Below are positions 22,608 through 33,400 of a DNA stretch of 64,000 nucleotides, piece by piece. How positions within the stretch are numbered: position 1 is the stretch's first letter; every line of letters starts with the position of its first letter. Under the pieces are notes generated by a model, which saw only the letters and a program-made list of their open reading frames with translations, did not search any database and was not told the origin of the DNA. Position numbers and translations under genes: made by a program. The DNA comes from Cepaea nemoralis (Eukaryota; Mollusca; Gastropoda; Stylommatophora; Helicidae), in NCBI GenBank assembly GCA_014155875.1, contig JACEFZ010011081.1, positions 324,501 through 388,500 on the forward strand, in the 5' to 3' direction.

Positions 22608-22679
22608 CTCCCCGTTGGGGAATCGAACCTCGATCTCTCGTGTACCAGGCGAAGACAATAACCACTATGCTACTGAGGA
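22608..22679 (-). pseudogene. tRNA-Asp-like sequence (copy 1)
   Basis: The minus strand reads TCCTCAGTAGCATAGTGGTT and ends GGTTCGATTCCCCAACGGGG + AG, 72 bases in all. This resembles eukaryotic tRNA-Asp, including the B box. The acceptor stem has two mismatches and the anticodon loop reads CTGGTACA instead of CTGTCAC, so the GTC anticodon is disrupted. A nine-T pol III terminator follows. It is a tRNA pseudogene or SINE head. Confidence 0.7.
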
Positions 22680-22836
22680 CACGTTTGCAAATCAACAAAA
22701 TATTGTAATATGGACATACGCATAGGAATAATCACGTGACCTACTTCGATAGCGAATATAATTTTTTTCTATTCGCAATGGAATTGCGAATAGTCACTTC
22801 GAATAATAATATACTCTAAAATAAAAATTAACAAAA

Positions 22837-22917
22837 CGTCGTCGGCAGGATTCGAACCTACGCGGGAAAATCACAATGGACTTCAAGTCCATCGCCTTAA
22901 CCACTCAGCCACGACAC
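22837..22917 (-). pseudogene. tRNA-Ser(UGA) with acceptor-stem deletion (copy 1)
   Basis: The minus strand has GTGGCTGAGTGGTTAAGGCG, anticodon loop CTTGAAG (TGA) in a perfect five-pair stem, and T arm GTAGGTTCGAATCCTGC. It matches tRNA-Ser(UGA). One base is missing from the 5-prime acceptor strand compared with copy 2, breaking the seven-pair stem with CGACGAC. A TTTT terminator follows directly. Confidence 0.75.
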
Positions 22918-23029
22918 TGGATGAAAGTGGACCCAAATACATTCATATCCTAAAATCTGTAAAATGCATAGCGCAGTTTGGTATAGATTTTACCTATTCT
23001 TCTTCTTCTTTCGTTCGCTTGAAATATGT

Positions 23030-23533
23030 CTATATCTGCAATGTTGTCTCTTGTATGAATTTAACTGTCTTTTTCAGTTCACACAGTGGTCCATAGAGTT
23101 TATCTTCCACTGTCGTCTCTCTAGGCCAGAACGTTTGCCTAGATATGTTATATTTTGGGCAGTCTTGGAATATGTGCTCTGCTGTCTTTGAGGCCAATCC
23201 ACATGTGCACATGGCTGTTTCACCAATCTTGAATTTTGTATACATGTGGTTGCGTAATCTATTGTGTCCTGTTCTGAGGCGCAGAATAATGACTTGTTCT
23301 GGTCTGTCCATAACGTGGTAGTCATCTTGAGCAGGTTTTGGTGGCTTTCTGACTGATTTGATCATTCTTTTCTTTTGGTGGTATGTAACGGACACATCAG
23401 GCTGTGCTTCTTTGGCTCCTTCCTTAGCCAATTGATCAGCTCTGTCGTTTCCGGGTACTCCACAGTGGGATGGTATCCACTGTATGGTGACCTTATGCTG
23501 ACTGCTAAGTTCAGAAATCTCATAAGCTCTCAA
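23030..23533 (-). pseudogene. LINE-B RNase H C-terminus and zinc-finger tail (copy 1)
   Basis: The 167-codon frame starts RAYEISELSSQHKVTIQWIP and includes SHCGVPGNDRADQLAKEGA (residues 22-40), the terminal catalytic Asp region of RNase H. A cysteine/histidine motif, C109-x-C111-x8-H120-x4-C125 (CTCGLASKTAEHIFQDC), follows; such motifs are common at LINE C-termini. The frame ends FIQETTLQI near the GAA tail. It is identical at protein level in copy 2. The rest of RNase H is on the far side of the Penelope insertion. Confidence 0.85.
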
Positions 23534-24425
23534 AGCTTATCCCACCCCAAAAGCTGCAAAGATTCCATCCCATATTACCAGCTACTCCACCTTCGTCGGA
23601 TCTGTCTGGACAATAATGAATTCCTCGGAGAGCCCACGAAATGCTGGACTATTTCCTCAGATGGTCCTATCCAGAGGACGTCTTGTCCACAGCTTTCATC
23701 GTATAACCCAGGTCTCGCGGGAAATGTCCCTCGCCAAACATACACGACCTCCAAACAATGAACCCAAGCTTATCCTCACCTTTCATCCACATGCCTATGC
23801 CATCAAGCACATTTTCCTGTGACTCTGGTCCATCTTGGAATCCGATCCAACCACTCGTGAGGTATTCTCCAATGGCCCCAGGGTAATTCTCCGCTGTAAC
23901 CAGAGCCTCAGAGACCACCTTGTGCATAGCCGCCTCCCCACGGTTACTTCATCCGTGGGCACATTCGAATGCCAGCGTAAGAACTGTCTGACATGCCCAT
24001 ACGTTGTTCAGACACCAGAGATTGCATTTCCCCGAGGCACCTTCACCTTGAAAGATTCTTTCACCTGTACATCCCGCAATCTGATTTATGTTATCATCTG
24101 CAAACGATTTGACATGAAATACATTGGCCAAACGGGCAGACGTCTTGCTGATCGTTTTAGAGAACACCTCAGAAACATCAATCAGGGCGCTGACAAACCT
24201 GTCCCCAACCATTTCAATTCCTCCAACACTAATGGAGTCGACAATGCATGTGTCACCGCATTAAAACCCTGCTTCTCTAATAGCTCCGTCAGACTTAAAA
24301 TTGAACGCCAGCTTATCAACAATCTGGGATGTATCCATCCAGCAGGTATTAATACTGTTGTGGACGCTACGGTATTACTGTGGCATCTTCCCCAATTGTT
24401 TACACTATCTAGTACTATGCTCTCA
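23533..24425 (+). mobile_element. Penelope-like element fragment (copy 1)
   Basis: It encodes the C-terminal part of a Penelope-like protein with a GIY-YIG endonuclease and no RT core. It interrupts the minus-strand LINE-B. GCTCTCA occurs at both edges (23,526-23,532 and 24,419-24,425), consistent with a 7-base TSD, but the LINE frame does not rejoin perfectly. Penelope elements reverse-transcribe at a nick made by their own GIY-YIG enzyme. Confidence 0.8.
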
Positions 24426-24434
24426 GGAGTTTAA
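23580..24434 (+). pseudogene. GIY-YIG endonuclease of Penelope-like element (copy 1)
   Basis: One phase runs from about 23,580 to the stop at 24,432-24,434, with one in-frame TGA at 23,820-23,822. After it, in the frame from 23,835, C46, C51 and C54 (ECQRKNCLTCPY) form the cysteine motif typical of these proteins. NLIYVIICK (residues 82-90) and KYIGQTGRRLADRFREHL (95-112) form the GIY-YIG core with its Arg and His. A C-terminal ERQLINNLGCIHPAGIN follows. In copy 2 the TGA is AGA, so that copy is open here. Confidence 0.85.
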
Positions 24435-24454
24435 TTTACCTATTTGTGTCCAAT

Positions 24455-25048
24455 TCATATTGTTATATCCTGCTTTTTCTTTCTAAGTTCAGAAAGTAAT
24501 GTCCTTAGTAGTGGCAATTTCCCAGACAGGTGCGCCTCGAGTACTGATTTTGCATCTGTCAGTAGCACTACAGGTTGTGTACCGTTGCTGGTATTTATTA
24601 ATTTCTCTGTTGCTATCTTGATTGCCTCAATTTCAGCATCATAGTTATGGTAGTACTTTCTTGTCGATACTCTGGCTGTGTCCCTTGTATTATTTGGGTA
24701 TTCTATGTACACTCTCGCTCCTCAATTTCGAACAGCATTTTGTGCCGACCCATCTGTGTAGGCTCGGATCCAGAGGTCCTGTGGGTATTCTTCATCAAGG
24801 GAGCTGAGAGTGGCTGTTCTGCGCTGCACACTGTTCTGTTCTTCCTTGTCAAATATTCCTCTCAATTTTGTCTGGAATTGTAATGATAATCTATGCTCAT
24901 CTTTCCATGGAGTTCGCTCTGGAATAGTTGTTAGGTGGATACAAACTATGGGCAAATCGGTGGTTTCTCTGCAGAGTCGTTTGGCCTGGTGGATAAAACT
25001 ACTTCTTTTCAACCGCCCCATAGCTAGGTTTTCAAATCTGTTCTTCAT
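24455..25048 (-). pseudogene. LINE-B RNase H N-terminal half (copy 1)
   Basis: Two minus-strand frames abut. The first (25,048-24,722) has a connector and ends in AYTDGSAQNAVRN, the first RNase H catalytic Asp. The second (24,712-24,455) has the Glu in YDAEIEAIKIA and the second Asp in VVLLTDAKSVLEA, and breaks down at LLSELRKKK, where the Penelope element lies. The frameshift between them falls near 24,712-24,722. With the downstream fragment all four catalytic positions are represented. Confidence 0.8.
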
Positions 25049-25212
25049 AGGGTGGCTGGCAACCTGAGGAACTTTTCTGCTCCTATTAGCGTTTTCGTAT
25101 CTCTGTACTGACTCAGTGCTTGTGTCCTCCCCATCTTCTCCGTTTCCACTATAGGGGTTGGTCTCATCCCTCCTTTGGTGACTCTAAGTGCTTGATTTTG
25201 CACCTTGTCCAG

Positions 25213-25566
25213 CTATTGTAGTGTGGTTTTTGATGCTGAACACCACGCAGTTGACCCATATTCCAGGTGTGGTCGTATGCTCTGTTGGTAAACTTTGCTA
25301 AGTATTTTCCCACTGGCTCCCCATGTGGTTCCACTTAGCTTTCTCAGGATGGCTATTTTCCTTCTGGCCTTTGCTACTGCTTTGTTGATGTGCTTTCTCC
25401 ATGTCAGCCCGCCATCAAATGTTACTCCAAGGTATGCTGGTTCTTCATCTTCTCTTAGGGGTGTTCCATTTATTTGGATGATCCCTGCCGTTTGTTTTGA
25501 AGAGAGGGTAAATAAAGTGGTGCTGCACTTGTCAGTGTTTATGCTGACACACCATTTATTTGCCCA
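25213..25566 (-). pseudogene. LINE-B reverse transcriptase C-terminal fragment (copy 1)
   Basis: The frame reads WANKWCVSINTDKCSTTLF and later PAYLGVTFDGGLTWRKHI and RPHLEYGSTAWC, the thumb and connector part of a non-LTR RT. The YADD core is missing because the element is truncated at 25,566. Upstream residues of the same open frame come from unrelated repeat sequence. Confidence 0.8.
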
Positions 25567-25680
25567 TGCAACGACTGGATGTCTGTACATGTCTACCACC
25601 ATATACCCAGTATCATCAAACCACCCACTGGATGTCTGTACAACATGTCTTATACCCAGTAACATCACAACACCCTTGTA
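25567..25680 (-). repeat. Short minisatellite, two units, minus orientation
   Basis: Two related units of about 50 bases share CTGGATGTCTGTACA and ATACCCAGT. The complement matches two units at 27,371-27,457, so the pair forms an inverted repeat around the telomeric tract. Confidence 0.7.
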
Positions 25681-26799
25681 TGCCTGCACAAAATGGGTAA
25701 AACTCCCTGAAAGAAACAGCACCATATGACGGGGTTGGTACCAATCCTCAACAAGTGCGCAACTCTGTGCAAACATGAAAAACCTCATCAAGAATGTAAT
25801 GAACGCAATCATTACTAGAAGCCGGGAAGATGACAACAAGCAGCTCAAAGTAAGAAAATAAACTACAAGCTACATATAAACACCCCTTCATAGCCAAGTC
25901 GAAAACTCGATTGGATTGGATTGGATTGTTGTCCCACTAATAATAGTGCATATAGCACTGCTAAAACATGTCTGGAGGAGGTAAAGGCGCCAAGAGTCAC
26001 CGCCATGGACGTCGTCTAACCCTAACCCTTTACCATATATTTTGTTGTTGTCTTTTGGTGTCTGCTGTGCCCGCCCGTTCCCTAACAATGTAGCACAACG
26101 GACAAATCCACTAGTGCTCAGTCTCCTTGTGAAACCCGCCACAACACCACGTGTTGCAGGCCTTCTTATGTTTTAATTGTCAACCCCTTGAAATGTTGTG
26201 TTCTAAATAAGTCGCTGGGTTTCTAAGAACCGTAGCCCTCCGGACAAACCCGCAAGTGATCAGTCTCACGCACACAAAGCAGATAAGACAGATAGGGAAC
26301 TCTGGTGCATTCAGGAAGATTGTTAAACTGATGCCAATAGATAGGTGGTCACAAGTGTCCTTCACCCCAACTGACCTGGCTTAGAGAGAAGGTGTCCCAG
26401 TTCATGAAGAAGAGCGTGTGGCAGGACGGCTCCCATCTGAAGAAATGAACCACAGCCATCTTGGTTCTGAAGAATCCTCATGGCTCGCTTTATCAGCGGG
26501 TAAAGCATTACCGTTGGCCGTGAGCCCGGCGCTTCTATGAGTTCCTCCAGGAACGTTCAGGTTATGCCCCACAACTTCTAGGAGTCAACGTCGCTGGCAC
26601 TACGGACTGCTGGTTCATGAAGATAGGATCCTTCTCTGTCAGTCAGTCTACTAAGTCACAGTCAGTAAGTCATAGTCACTCGGTCACGTTGTCAGTCACA
26701 GTCACCCAGTCACAGTCACTCTGTCTGTTGGTCACTAAGTCAGAGTCAGTTACGGCGGGGACCCGATTCACTGGCATACCCAAGAGGCTTATAAGTTAT
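25681..26799. other. Spacer with possible small SINE, no supported gene
   Basis: At 25,908-25,930 GATTGGATTGGATTGGATTG may be the tail of a short minus-strand retroelement. CTAACCCTAACCC occurs at 26,017-26,029. CGGACAAATCCACTAGTGCT (26,099) and CGGACAAACCCGCAAGTGAT (26,240) are related to each other. From 26,638 to 26,755 there are irregular GTCAGTCACAGTCACTC repeats. No coding region is recognised. Confidence 0.45.
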
Positions 26800-26807
26800 G
26801 GGGCGGA

Positions 26808-26925
26808 CCTGAGAGAGAGAGCTGTCCCAGTAAAAGGTCATGTCCAGGAGGCCACTCTTCACGCGGACCTGAGAGAGAGCTGTCCCAGTAGAAGGTCATG
26901 TCCAGGAGGCCACTCTTCACGCGGA
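26808..26925. repeat. Tandem duplication of about 58 bp
   Basis: Two units carry GAGAGAGAGCTGTCCCAGTA and AGGTCATGTCCAGGAGGCCA followed by CTCTTCACGCGGACCTG. They differ by an indel in the GA run and an A/G change. Confidence 0.8.
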
Positions 26926-26971
26926 CCTGCCAGAGGTGTGTACCGGCAATACGCGCCGTCCTCGTGCTCTC

Positions 26972-27073
26972 TGTAATGATGATGCCTGGTGATGACTCTC
27001 CACCTGTGGTCAGTTCTGTCTGTAATGATGACACCTGGTGATGACTCTCCACCTGTGGTCAGTTCTGTCTGTA
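26972..27073. repeat. 49-bp tandem duplication
   Basis: Two units begin TGTAATGATGATGCCTGGTG and TGTAATGATGACACCTGGTG and share ACTCTCCACCTGTGGTCAGT. A third partial unit begins at 27,070. Confidence 0.8.
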
Positions 27074-27086
27074 ATGTCATGTACCC

Positions 27087-27285
27087 ATTAGAGTTAGGGG
27101 ATGGGTTATGGGTTAGGGTTAAGTTTAGACTTAGGGTAAGGGTTAGGGGATAGGGTTAGGGTTAGGGTTCGGGTTAAGGGTTACGGTTAGGGGTAGGGTT
27201 AGGTTTTAGGGGTTAAGGGGTTAGGGGTTAATGGTTAGGTGTTAGGGCTAACTGTACCCCTAATCCTAACCCTAACCCTAAACCC
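27087..27285. repeat. Degenerate interstitial telomeric repeat, head to head
   Basis: TTAGGG-type repeats with many GGGGTTA and GGTTAAG variants run on the plus strand to about 27,248. They are followed at 27,256-27,285 by CCCTAA-type repeats (CCTAATCCTAACCCTAACCC). The change of strand is the arrangement expected at a telomere-to-telomere join or inverted insertion. TTAGGG is the usual metazoan telomere unit. Confidence 0.85.
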
Positions 27286-27370
27286 AGGGCGTAGCCAGGG
27301 CAATGGTATTTATCTGTATTTAAATCCTGGACCATGTGGACATCACAATAATATATTAGCCTGTAGGTTA

Positions 27371-27457
27371 GGGTATATGGTGGTAGACATGTTATACAGA
27401 CATCCAGTGGGTGATGTGATGTCATTGGGTATATGGTGCTAGACATGTTATACAGAA
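27371..27457 (+). repeat. Short minisatellite, two units, plus orientation
   Basis: Two units share GGTATATGGTG, TAGACATGTTATACAG and a GGGTGATGTGATG spacer. It is the inverse of 25,567-25,680 and lies directly before satellite array B. Confidence 0.7.
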
Positions 27458-27459
27458 AA

Positions 27460-30400
27460 AGCTGTTGAAGCATAAATAAGATCAGTTGCGCAACTTTCTC
27501 ACTCCAGATAGAAGCCTTTATGGCAAAAATAAGGTCAGTTGCGCAAAGTGCTCACTCTAAAAGAACCCGTCGAGGCATAAATAAGATCAGTTACGCAACG
27601 TGCTCAATCCAGAACATATAGTTGGGGCATAACTAAGAAAGGTTGCGCATCGTGCTCACACACGAATTAGCCGTCGAGGCATAAATAAGATCAGTTGATC
27701 AACGAGCTCACACTAGAAGAAGACTTTATGGCATAAATAAGTTCATTTGCACAATGTGCTCACTCTAGAAGAAGCCGTTGAGGTATAAATAAGTTAAATT
27801 GCGAAACGTGCTCACTCGAGAAAAAGCCGTTGAGGCATAAATAAGATCAGTTGCGCAACGTAATCATTCTAGAAGAAGCCTTTGAGGCATAAAAAAATCA
27901 GTTGTGCAACGTGCTCAGTCTAGCAGACGCCTTTGAGGCATAGATAAGATCTCTTGAAAAAGTGCTCACTCTAGAAGAAACCGTTGAGGCATAAATAAGA
28001 TCTCTTGAAAAAGTGCTCACTCTAGAAGAAACCGTTGAGGCATAAATAAGATCTCTTGAAAAAGTGCTCACTCTAGAAGAAACCGTTGAGGCATAAATAA
28101 ATCAGTTGCGCAACGTGCTCTGCAGAAGAAGCCTTTAAGGCAAAAGCAAGTTCAGTTGCGCAAAGTGCTCACTCTAGGAGAATCCGTTTAGGCATAAATA
28201 AGTTCAGTTGCACAACGTGCTCATTCTAAAAGGAGCCGTTGATGCATAAATAAGATCAGTTGCGCAAAGTGATCACTTTAGAAAAAGCAGTTAAGGAATA
28301 CAGAAAATCAGTTGCACAAGGTGCTCAAACTAGAAGAAGCCGTTGATTCATAAATAAGATCAGTTGCGCAAAGTGCTCACTATAGAAAAAGCATCTGAGG
28401 CATAAAAAAGATCAGTTGTGCAACGTGCTCACACTAGAAAAAGCAGTTGAGGCATAAATAAGATCAGTATCGTAACGTGCCCACTCTAGAAGAAACCGTT
28501 GAGGCATAAATAAGATCAGTTGCGCAACGTACTCACTTTAGAAGAAGGATTTCAGGCATAAATAAGATCAGGTGCGCAACGTTCTTACTCTAGCAAAAGC
28601 AGTTGAGAGATAAATAAGATCGGTTTGGAAACTTGCTCACTCGTAAAGAAGCAGTTAAGGCATAAATAAGGTCAGATGCACAACGTGCTCACTCTAGAAA
28701 TAGCCGCGGAGGCATAAATAAGATCAATTGCACAACGTCCTCACTCTAGAAGAAGCCGTTGAGGAATAAATAAAATCAATTGCGCAAAGTACTCATTCTA
28801 GAAGAAGCCGTTGAGGCATAAATAAGATCAGTTGCGCAAGTTGCTTACTCTAGAAAAAGCATCTGATGCATAAATAAGATCAATTGCGGATGGTGCTCAC
28901 TCTAGAGCCGTGAATTCATAAATAAGTTGCACAACGTGCACACTCCAGATGAAGCCTTTATGACATAAATAAGTTCAGTTGCACAACGCGCTCACTCTAG
29001 AAGGAGTCGTTGATGAATAAATAAGATCAGTTTCGCAAAGTGATCACTCTAGAAATAGCAGTTAAGGTATAAAGAAGATCAGTTGCGCAAGGTGCTCACT
29101 ATAGAAAAAGCATCTTAGGCATAAGGAAGATCAGTCGCGCAACGTGCTCACACAAGAAAAAGCAGTTGAGGCATAAATAAGATCAATAGCGTAACGTGCT
29201 CACTCTAGAAGAAGCCGTTGATTCATAAATAAGACAAGTTGCGCAACGTGCTCACTCCAGAAGAAGACTTTATGGCATAAATAAGCTCGGTTGCGCAATG
29301 TGCTCACTATAGAAGAAGCGATTGAGGCATAAATCAGATAAGATGCGCAACGTGCTCACTCTAGAAAAAAGCCGTTAATTCATAAATAAGATCAGTTGCA
29401 CATCGTGCTCACTCTAAAAGAAGCCGTTGAGGCATAAATATGATCAGTTGCGCAACGTGCTCACTCCAGAAGAAATAGATGAGGCATAAATAAGAACAAT
29501 TGCGCAACGTGCTCACTCTAGAAGAAGCCGTTGAGGAATAAAAAAGATCAGTTGTGCAACGTTCTCTCTCCAGAAGAATCCTTTATGGCATAAGTAAGTT
29601 CAGTTACGCAGCTTGCTCACTCTAGAAGAATTTGTTTAGTCATAAATAAGTTCAGCTGCACAACGTGCTTACTCTAGACGAAGCCGTCGATGCATAAATA
29701 AGATCAGTTGTGCAACGTGCTCACTCTAGAAGAAGCCGTTGTGACATAAATACGATCAGTTGCGAACGTGCTCACTCTAGAAGAAGTCGTTAAAGCATTA
29801 ATAAGATCACTTACGCAACGTGCTCACTCTAGAAGAAGCGATTGCGGCATAAATCAGATAAGATGCGCAACAACGTGCTCACTCTAGAAAAAGCCGTTAA
29901 TTCATAAATAAGATCAGTTGCGCAACGTGCTAACTCTAGAAGAATTCGTTGATTCATAAATAAGATCAGTTGCGCAACGAGCTAACACTAACAACAGCCT
30001 TTGAGACATAAATAAGATCAGTTGCGCAACGTTCTCTCTCTAGAAGAATCCTTTACGGCATGAGTAAGTTCAGTTACGCAGCTTGCTCACTCTAGAAGAA
30101 TTTGTTTAGGCATAAATAAGTTCAGTTGCACAACGTGCTTACTCTAGACGATGCATAAATAAGATCAGTTGCGCAGCGTGCTCAATCTAGAAGAAGCCAT
30201 TGAAGCATTAATAATATCAGTTGCACAACATGCTCACTCTAGAAGAAGCCATTGAGGCATAAATAAGATAAGATGCGCAACTTGCTCACTCTAGAAGAAG
30301 CCTTTGAGGTATAAATAAGGTCAGTTGCGAACGTGCTCACTCTAGAAAAAACCTTTTGAGGCATTAATTAAGATCAGTTGCGCAATGTGCTCAGTCTCGA

Positions 30401-33400
30401 AGAAACCATTGAGGCATAAATAAGATCTGTTGCGCAACATGCTCACTCTAGAAGAAACCGCTGAGCCATAAATAAGGTCAGTTGCGCAAAGTGCTCACAA
30501 TAGAAAAATCCTCTGAGGCAAAAAGCAGATCAGTTACGTAACGTGCTCACACTAGAAAAAGCAGTTGAGCATGAATGAGATCCGTTGCGCAACGTGCTCA
30601 CTCTAGAAGAAACCGTTGAGGCATAAATAAGATCAGTTGCACATCGTGCTCACTCTAAAAGAAGCCGTTGAGGTCATAAATAAGATCAGTTGCTCATCGT
30701 ACTCACTCTAGAAGAAACCGATGAGACATAAATAAGATCAGTTGCGCAACGTGCTCACTCTAGAAGAAGCATCTGATGCATAAATAAGATCAGTTGCGTA
30801 AGGTGCTCACTCTAGAAGAAGCCGTTGATTCATAAATAAGATCAGTTTCGCAACGTGCTGACATTTTAAAAAAGCCGTTTAGACATAAATAAGATCAGTT
30901 GCCCAACGTGCTCACTCCAGAGGATATAGATGAGGCATAAAGAAGAACAATTGCGCAACGTGCGCACTCCAAAGATTCCGTTGGGGAATAAAGAACATCA
31001 GTTACACAACGTGCTATCTCCAGAAAAATCCATTAAGGCATTGCGCAGATTGCTCATTCTAGAAGAATTCGCGTAGGTATAAATAAGTTAAGTTGCACAA
31101 CGTGCTCACTCTATACGAAGCCGTCGATGCATAAATTAGATCAGTTGCGCAACGTGCTCACCTTAGAAGAAGCCATTGAGGCATATATAAGAGAAGATGC
31201 GCAACATGCTCACTCTAGATGAAGCCGTTGTGGCATCACTAAAATCAGTTGCGAACGTGCTCACTCTAGAAGAAGCCGTTGAAGCATTAGTAAGATCAGT
31301 TCCGCAACGTGCTCACTCTAGAAGAAACCATTGAGGCATAAATAAGATAAGATGTGCAACGTGCTCACTCTAGAAGAAGCCGTTGAGGCAAAACTAAGGT
31401 CAGTTGCGAACGTGCTCACTCTAGAAGAAGCCTTTGAGGCATAAAGAAGATCAGTTTTGCAAGGTGCTCACTCTGAAAGAGGCCGTTGATTCATAAATAA
31501 GATCAGTTTCGCAGCGTGCTCACTCTAGAATAATCCATTGAGGCATAATTAAGTTAGTTGCACAACGTGCTTACTCTAGAAGAAGCTGTTGATGCATAAA
31601 TAAGATCAGCTGCGCAATGTACTGACTCTAGAAGAAGCTTTTGAGGCATTAATAAGATCAGTTGCGCAACGTGCTCACTCTAGAAGAATCCGATGAGGCA
31701 TAATTTCGATCAGTTGCGTAAAGTGCGGACACTAAAAGAAGTCGTTAGAACATAAATAAGATCAGTTGCGCAACGTGCTCACTCTAGAAAAAGCATCTGA
31801 GATATACATAAGATCAGTTGCTCAACATGCACACAACAGAAGAAGTAGTTGAGGCATAAACAAAATATCACTTGCGCAACGTGCTCACTCTAGAAGACGC
31901 CGTTTAGGCATGAATAATATCTGTTGCATAACTTCCTCACTCTAGACGAAACAATTGAGGAATAAATAAGATCATTTGCGCAGCATACTCACTCTAGAAT
32001 AAGCCGTTGAGGCATAAATAAGATCAGTTGCGCAACGTGCTCACTCTAGAAGAATCCGTTGATTCATAAATGAGATCAGTAGTTCAACGTGCTCAATCTA
32101 AAAAAAGCATCTGAATCAAAAATAAGTTCAGTTGCGCAACGTGTTCACTCTAGAAAAAGCAGTTGAGTCATAAATAAGATCAGTTTCGCAAGGTGCTCAC
32201 TCTAGAAGAAGCCGTTGATTCATTAAAAAAATTGAGTTGAGCAAAGATCTCACTCACAAATTAGCCGTCGAGGCATAAATAAGATCAGTTGCGCAACGGG
32301 CTCACTCCAGAAGAAGAATCTATGGCATAAATAAGTTCATTTGCACAATGTGCTCACCCTAGAAGAAGCCGTTGAGGCATAAATAAGATCAGTTGCGCAA
32401 ATTGCTCACTCTAGAAAAAGCCGTTGAGGCATAAATAAGACCAGTTGCGCAACGTGATCACTCTAGAAGGCGTTGAGGCATAAATAAGATGAGTTGAGCA
32501 GCGTGATCACTCTAGAAGAAGACGTTGAGGCATAAAAATGATCAGTTGCACAGCGTGCTCACTCTAGAAGAAGTCGTTGATTCACACAAAAAAAGATTAG
32601 TTGCGCAACGTGCTAACTCTAGGAGAAAACGTTGAGGGTATAAATAAGATCAATTGCGCAAAGTGCTCACTCTAGGAGAAGCCCGTGAGGGATAATAACG
32701 CTCAGCTGCACAACGTGATGACAGTAAAAGAAGGCTTTAAGACATAAATAATATCATTTGCGCCATGTTCTCACTCTAGAAAAAGCATCTGAGGCATACA
32801 TAAGTTCAGTTGCGCAACGTGCACACTCTACAAGAAGCAGTTGTGGCATTAATAAGATCACTTGTGCAACGTACTCACTCTAGAAGAAGCCGTTGAGGCA
32901 TAAATAAGATCCGTTGCGAAACGTGCTCACTCTAGAAAAAGCATCTGATGCACAAATAAGATCAGTTGCGCAAGATGATCACTCTAGAAGAAGCTGTTGC
33001 TTCATAAATAAGATCAGAAGCGAAGCGTGGTCCTTCTAGAAAAAGCATCTGAATCATAAATAAGATCAGCTGCGCAACGCGCAGACTCTAGAAAAAGCAT
33101 CTGATACATAAATTGAATCAGTTGCGCAAGGTACTCACTCTAGAAAAAGCCATTAATTCATAAATAAGATAAGTTTTGGAACGTGCTCACTCCAGAAGAA
33201 GGCTTCATGGCATAAATAAGTCTATTTGCTCAACGTTCTCACTCTAGACGAATCCTTTGAGGCATAAATAAATTCAGTTGCACAACGTGATCATTCTAGA
33301 AGAAGCCGTTGATGCATAAATAAGTCAGAAGCGAAGCGTGCTCCTTCTAGAAAAAAGCATCTGAATCATAAATAAGATCAGAAGCGAAGCGTGCTCCTTC

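Larger units (their letters stand above)
21513..22793. mobile_element. Inverted-repeat element, about 1.28 kb (copy 1)
   Basis: GAATAGAAAAAAATTATATT + CGC at 21,531-21,553 has a perfect 23-base inverted match at 22,752-22,774. Outside the right arm is ATTCGCAAT GGA ATTGCGAAT, a 9-base hairpin, with a degenerate version on the left. The interior has no transposase. It contains an AG tract and a tRNA-Asp-like sequence. It could be a MITE-like element or a fold-back repeat. Confidence 0.5.
22996..25566 (-). mobile_element. LINE-B, 5-prime truncated, split by a Penelope element (copy 1)
   Basis: A minus-strand LINE begins inside the reverse transcriptase after the YADD block (25,566). It passes through a connector and a full RNase H, and ends with a (GAA)n tail at 22,996-23,010. 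A Penelope-like element splits RNase H at about 23,533-24,425. Stops and frameshifts occur between 24,712 and 25,213. The 5-prime truncation point abuts short minisatellite-like sequence at 25,567-25,680. RNase H downstream of RT suggests an I-like clade. Confidence 0.85.
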
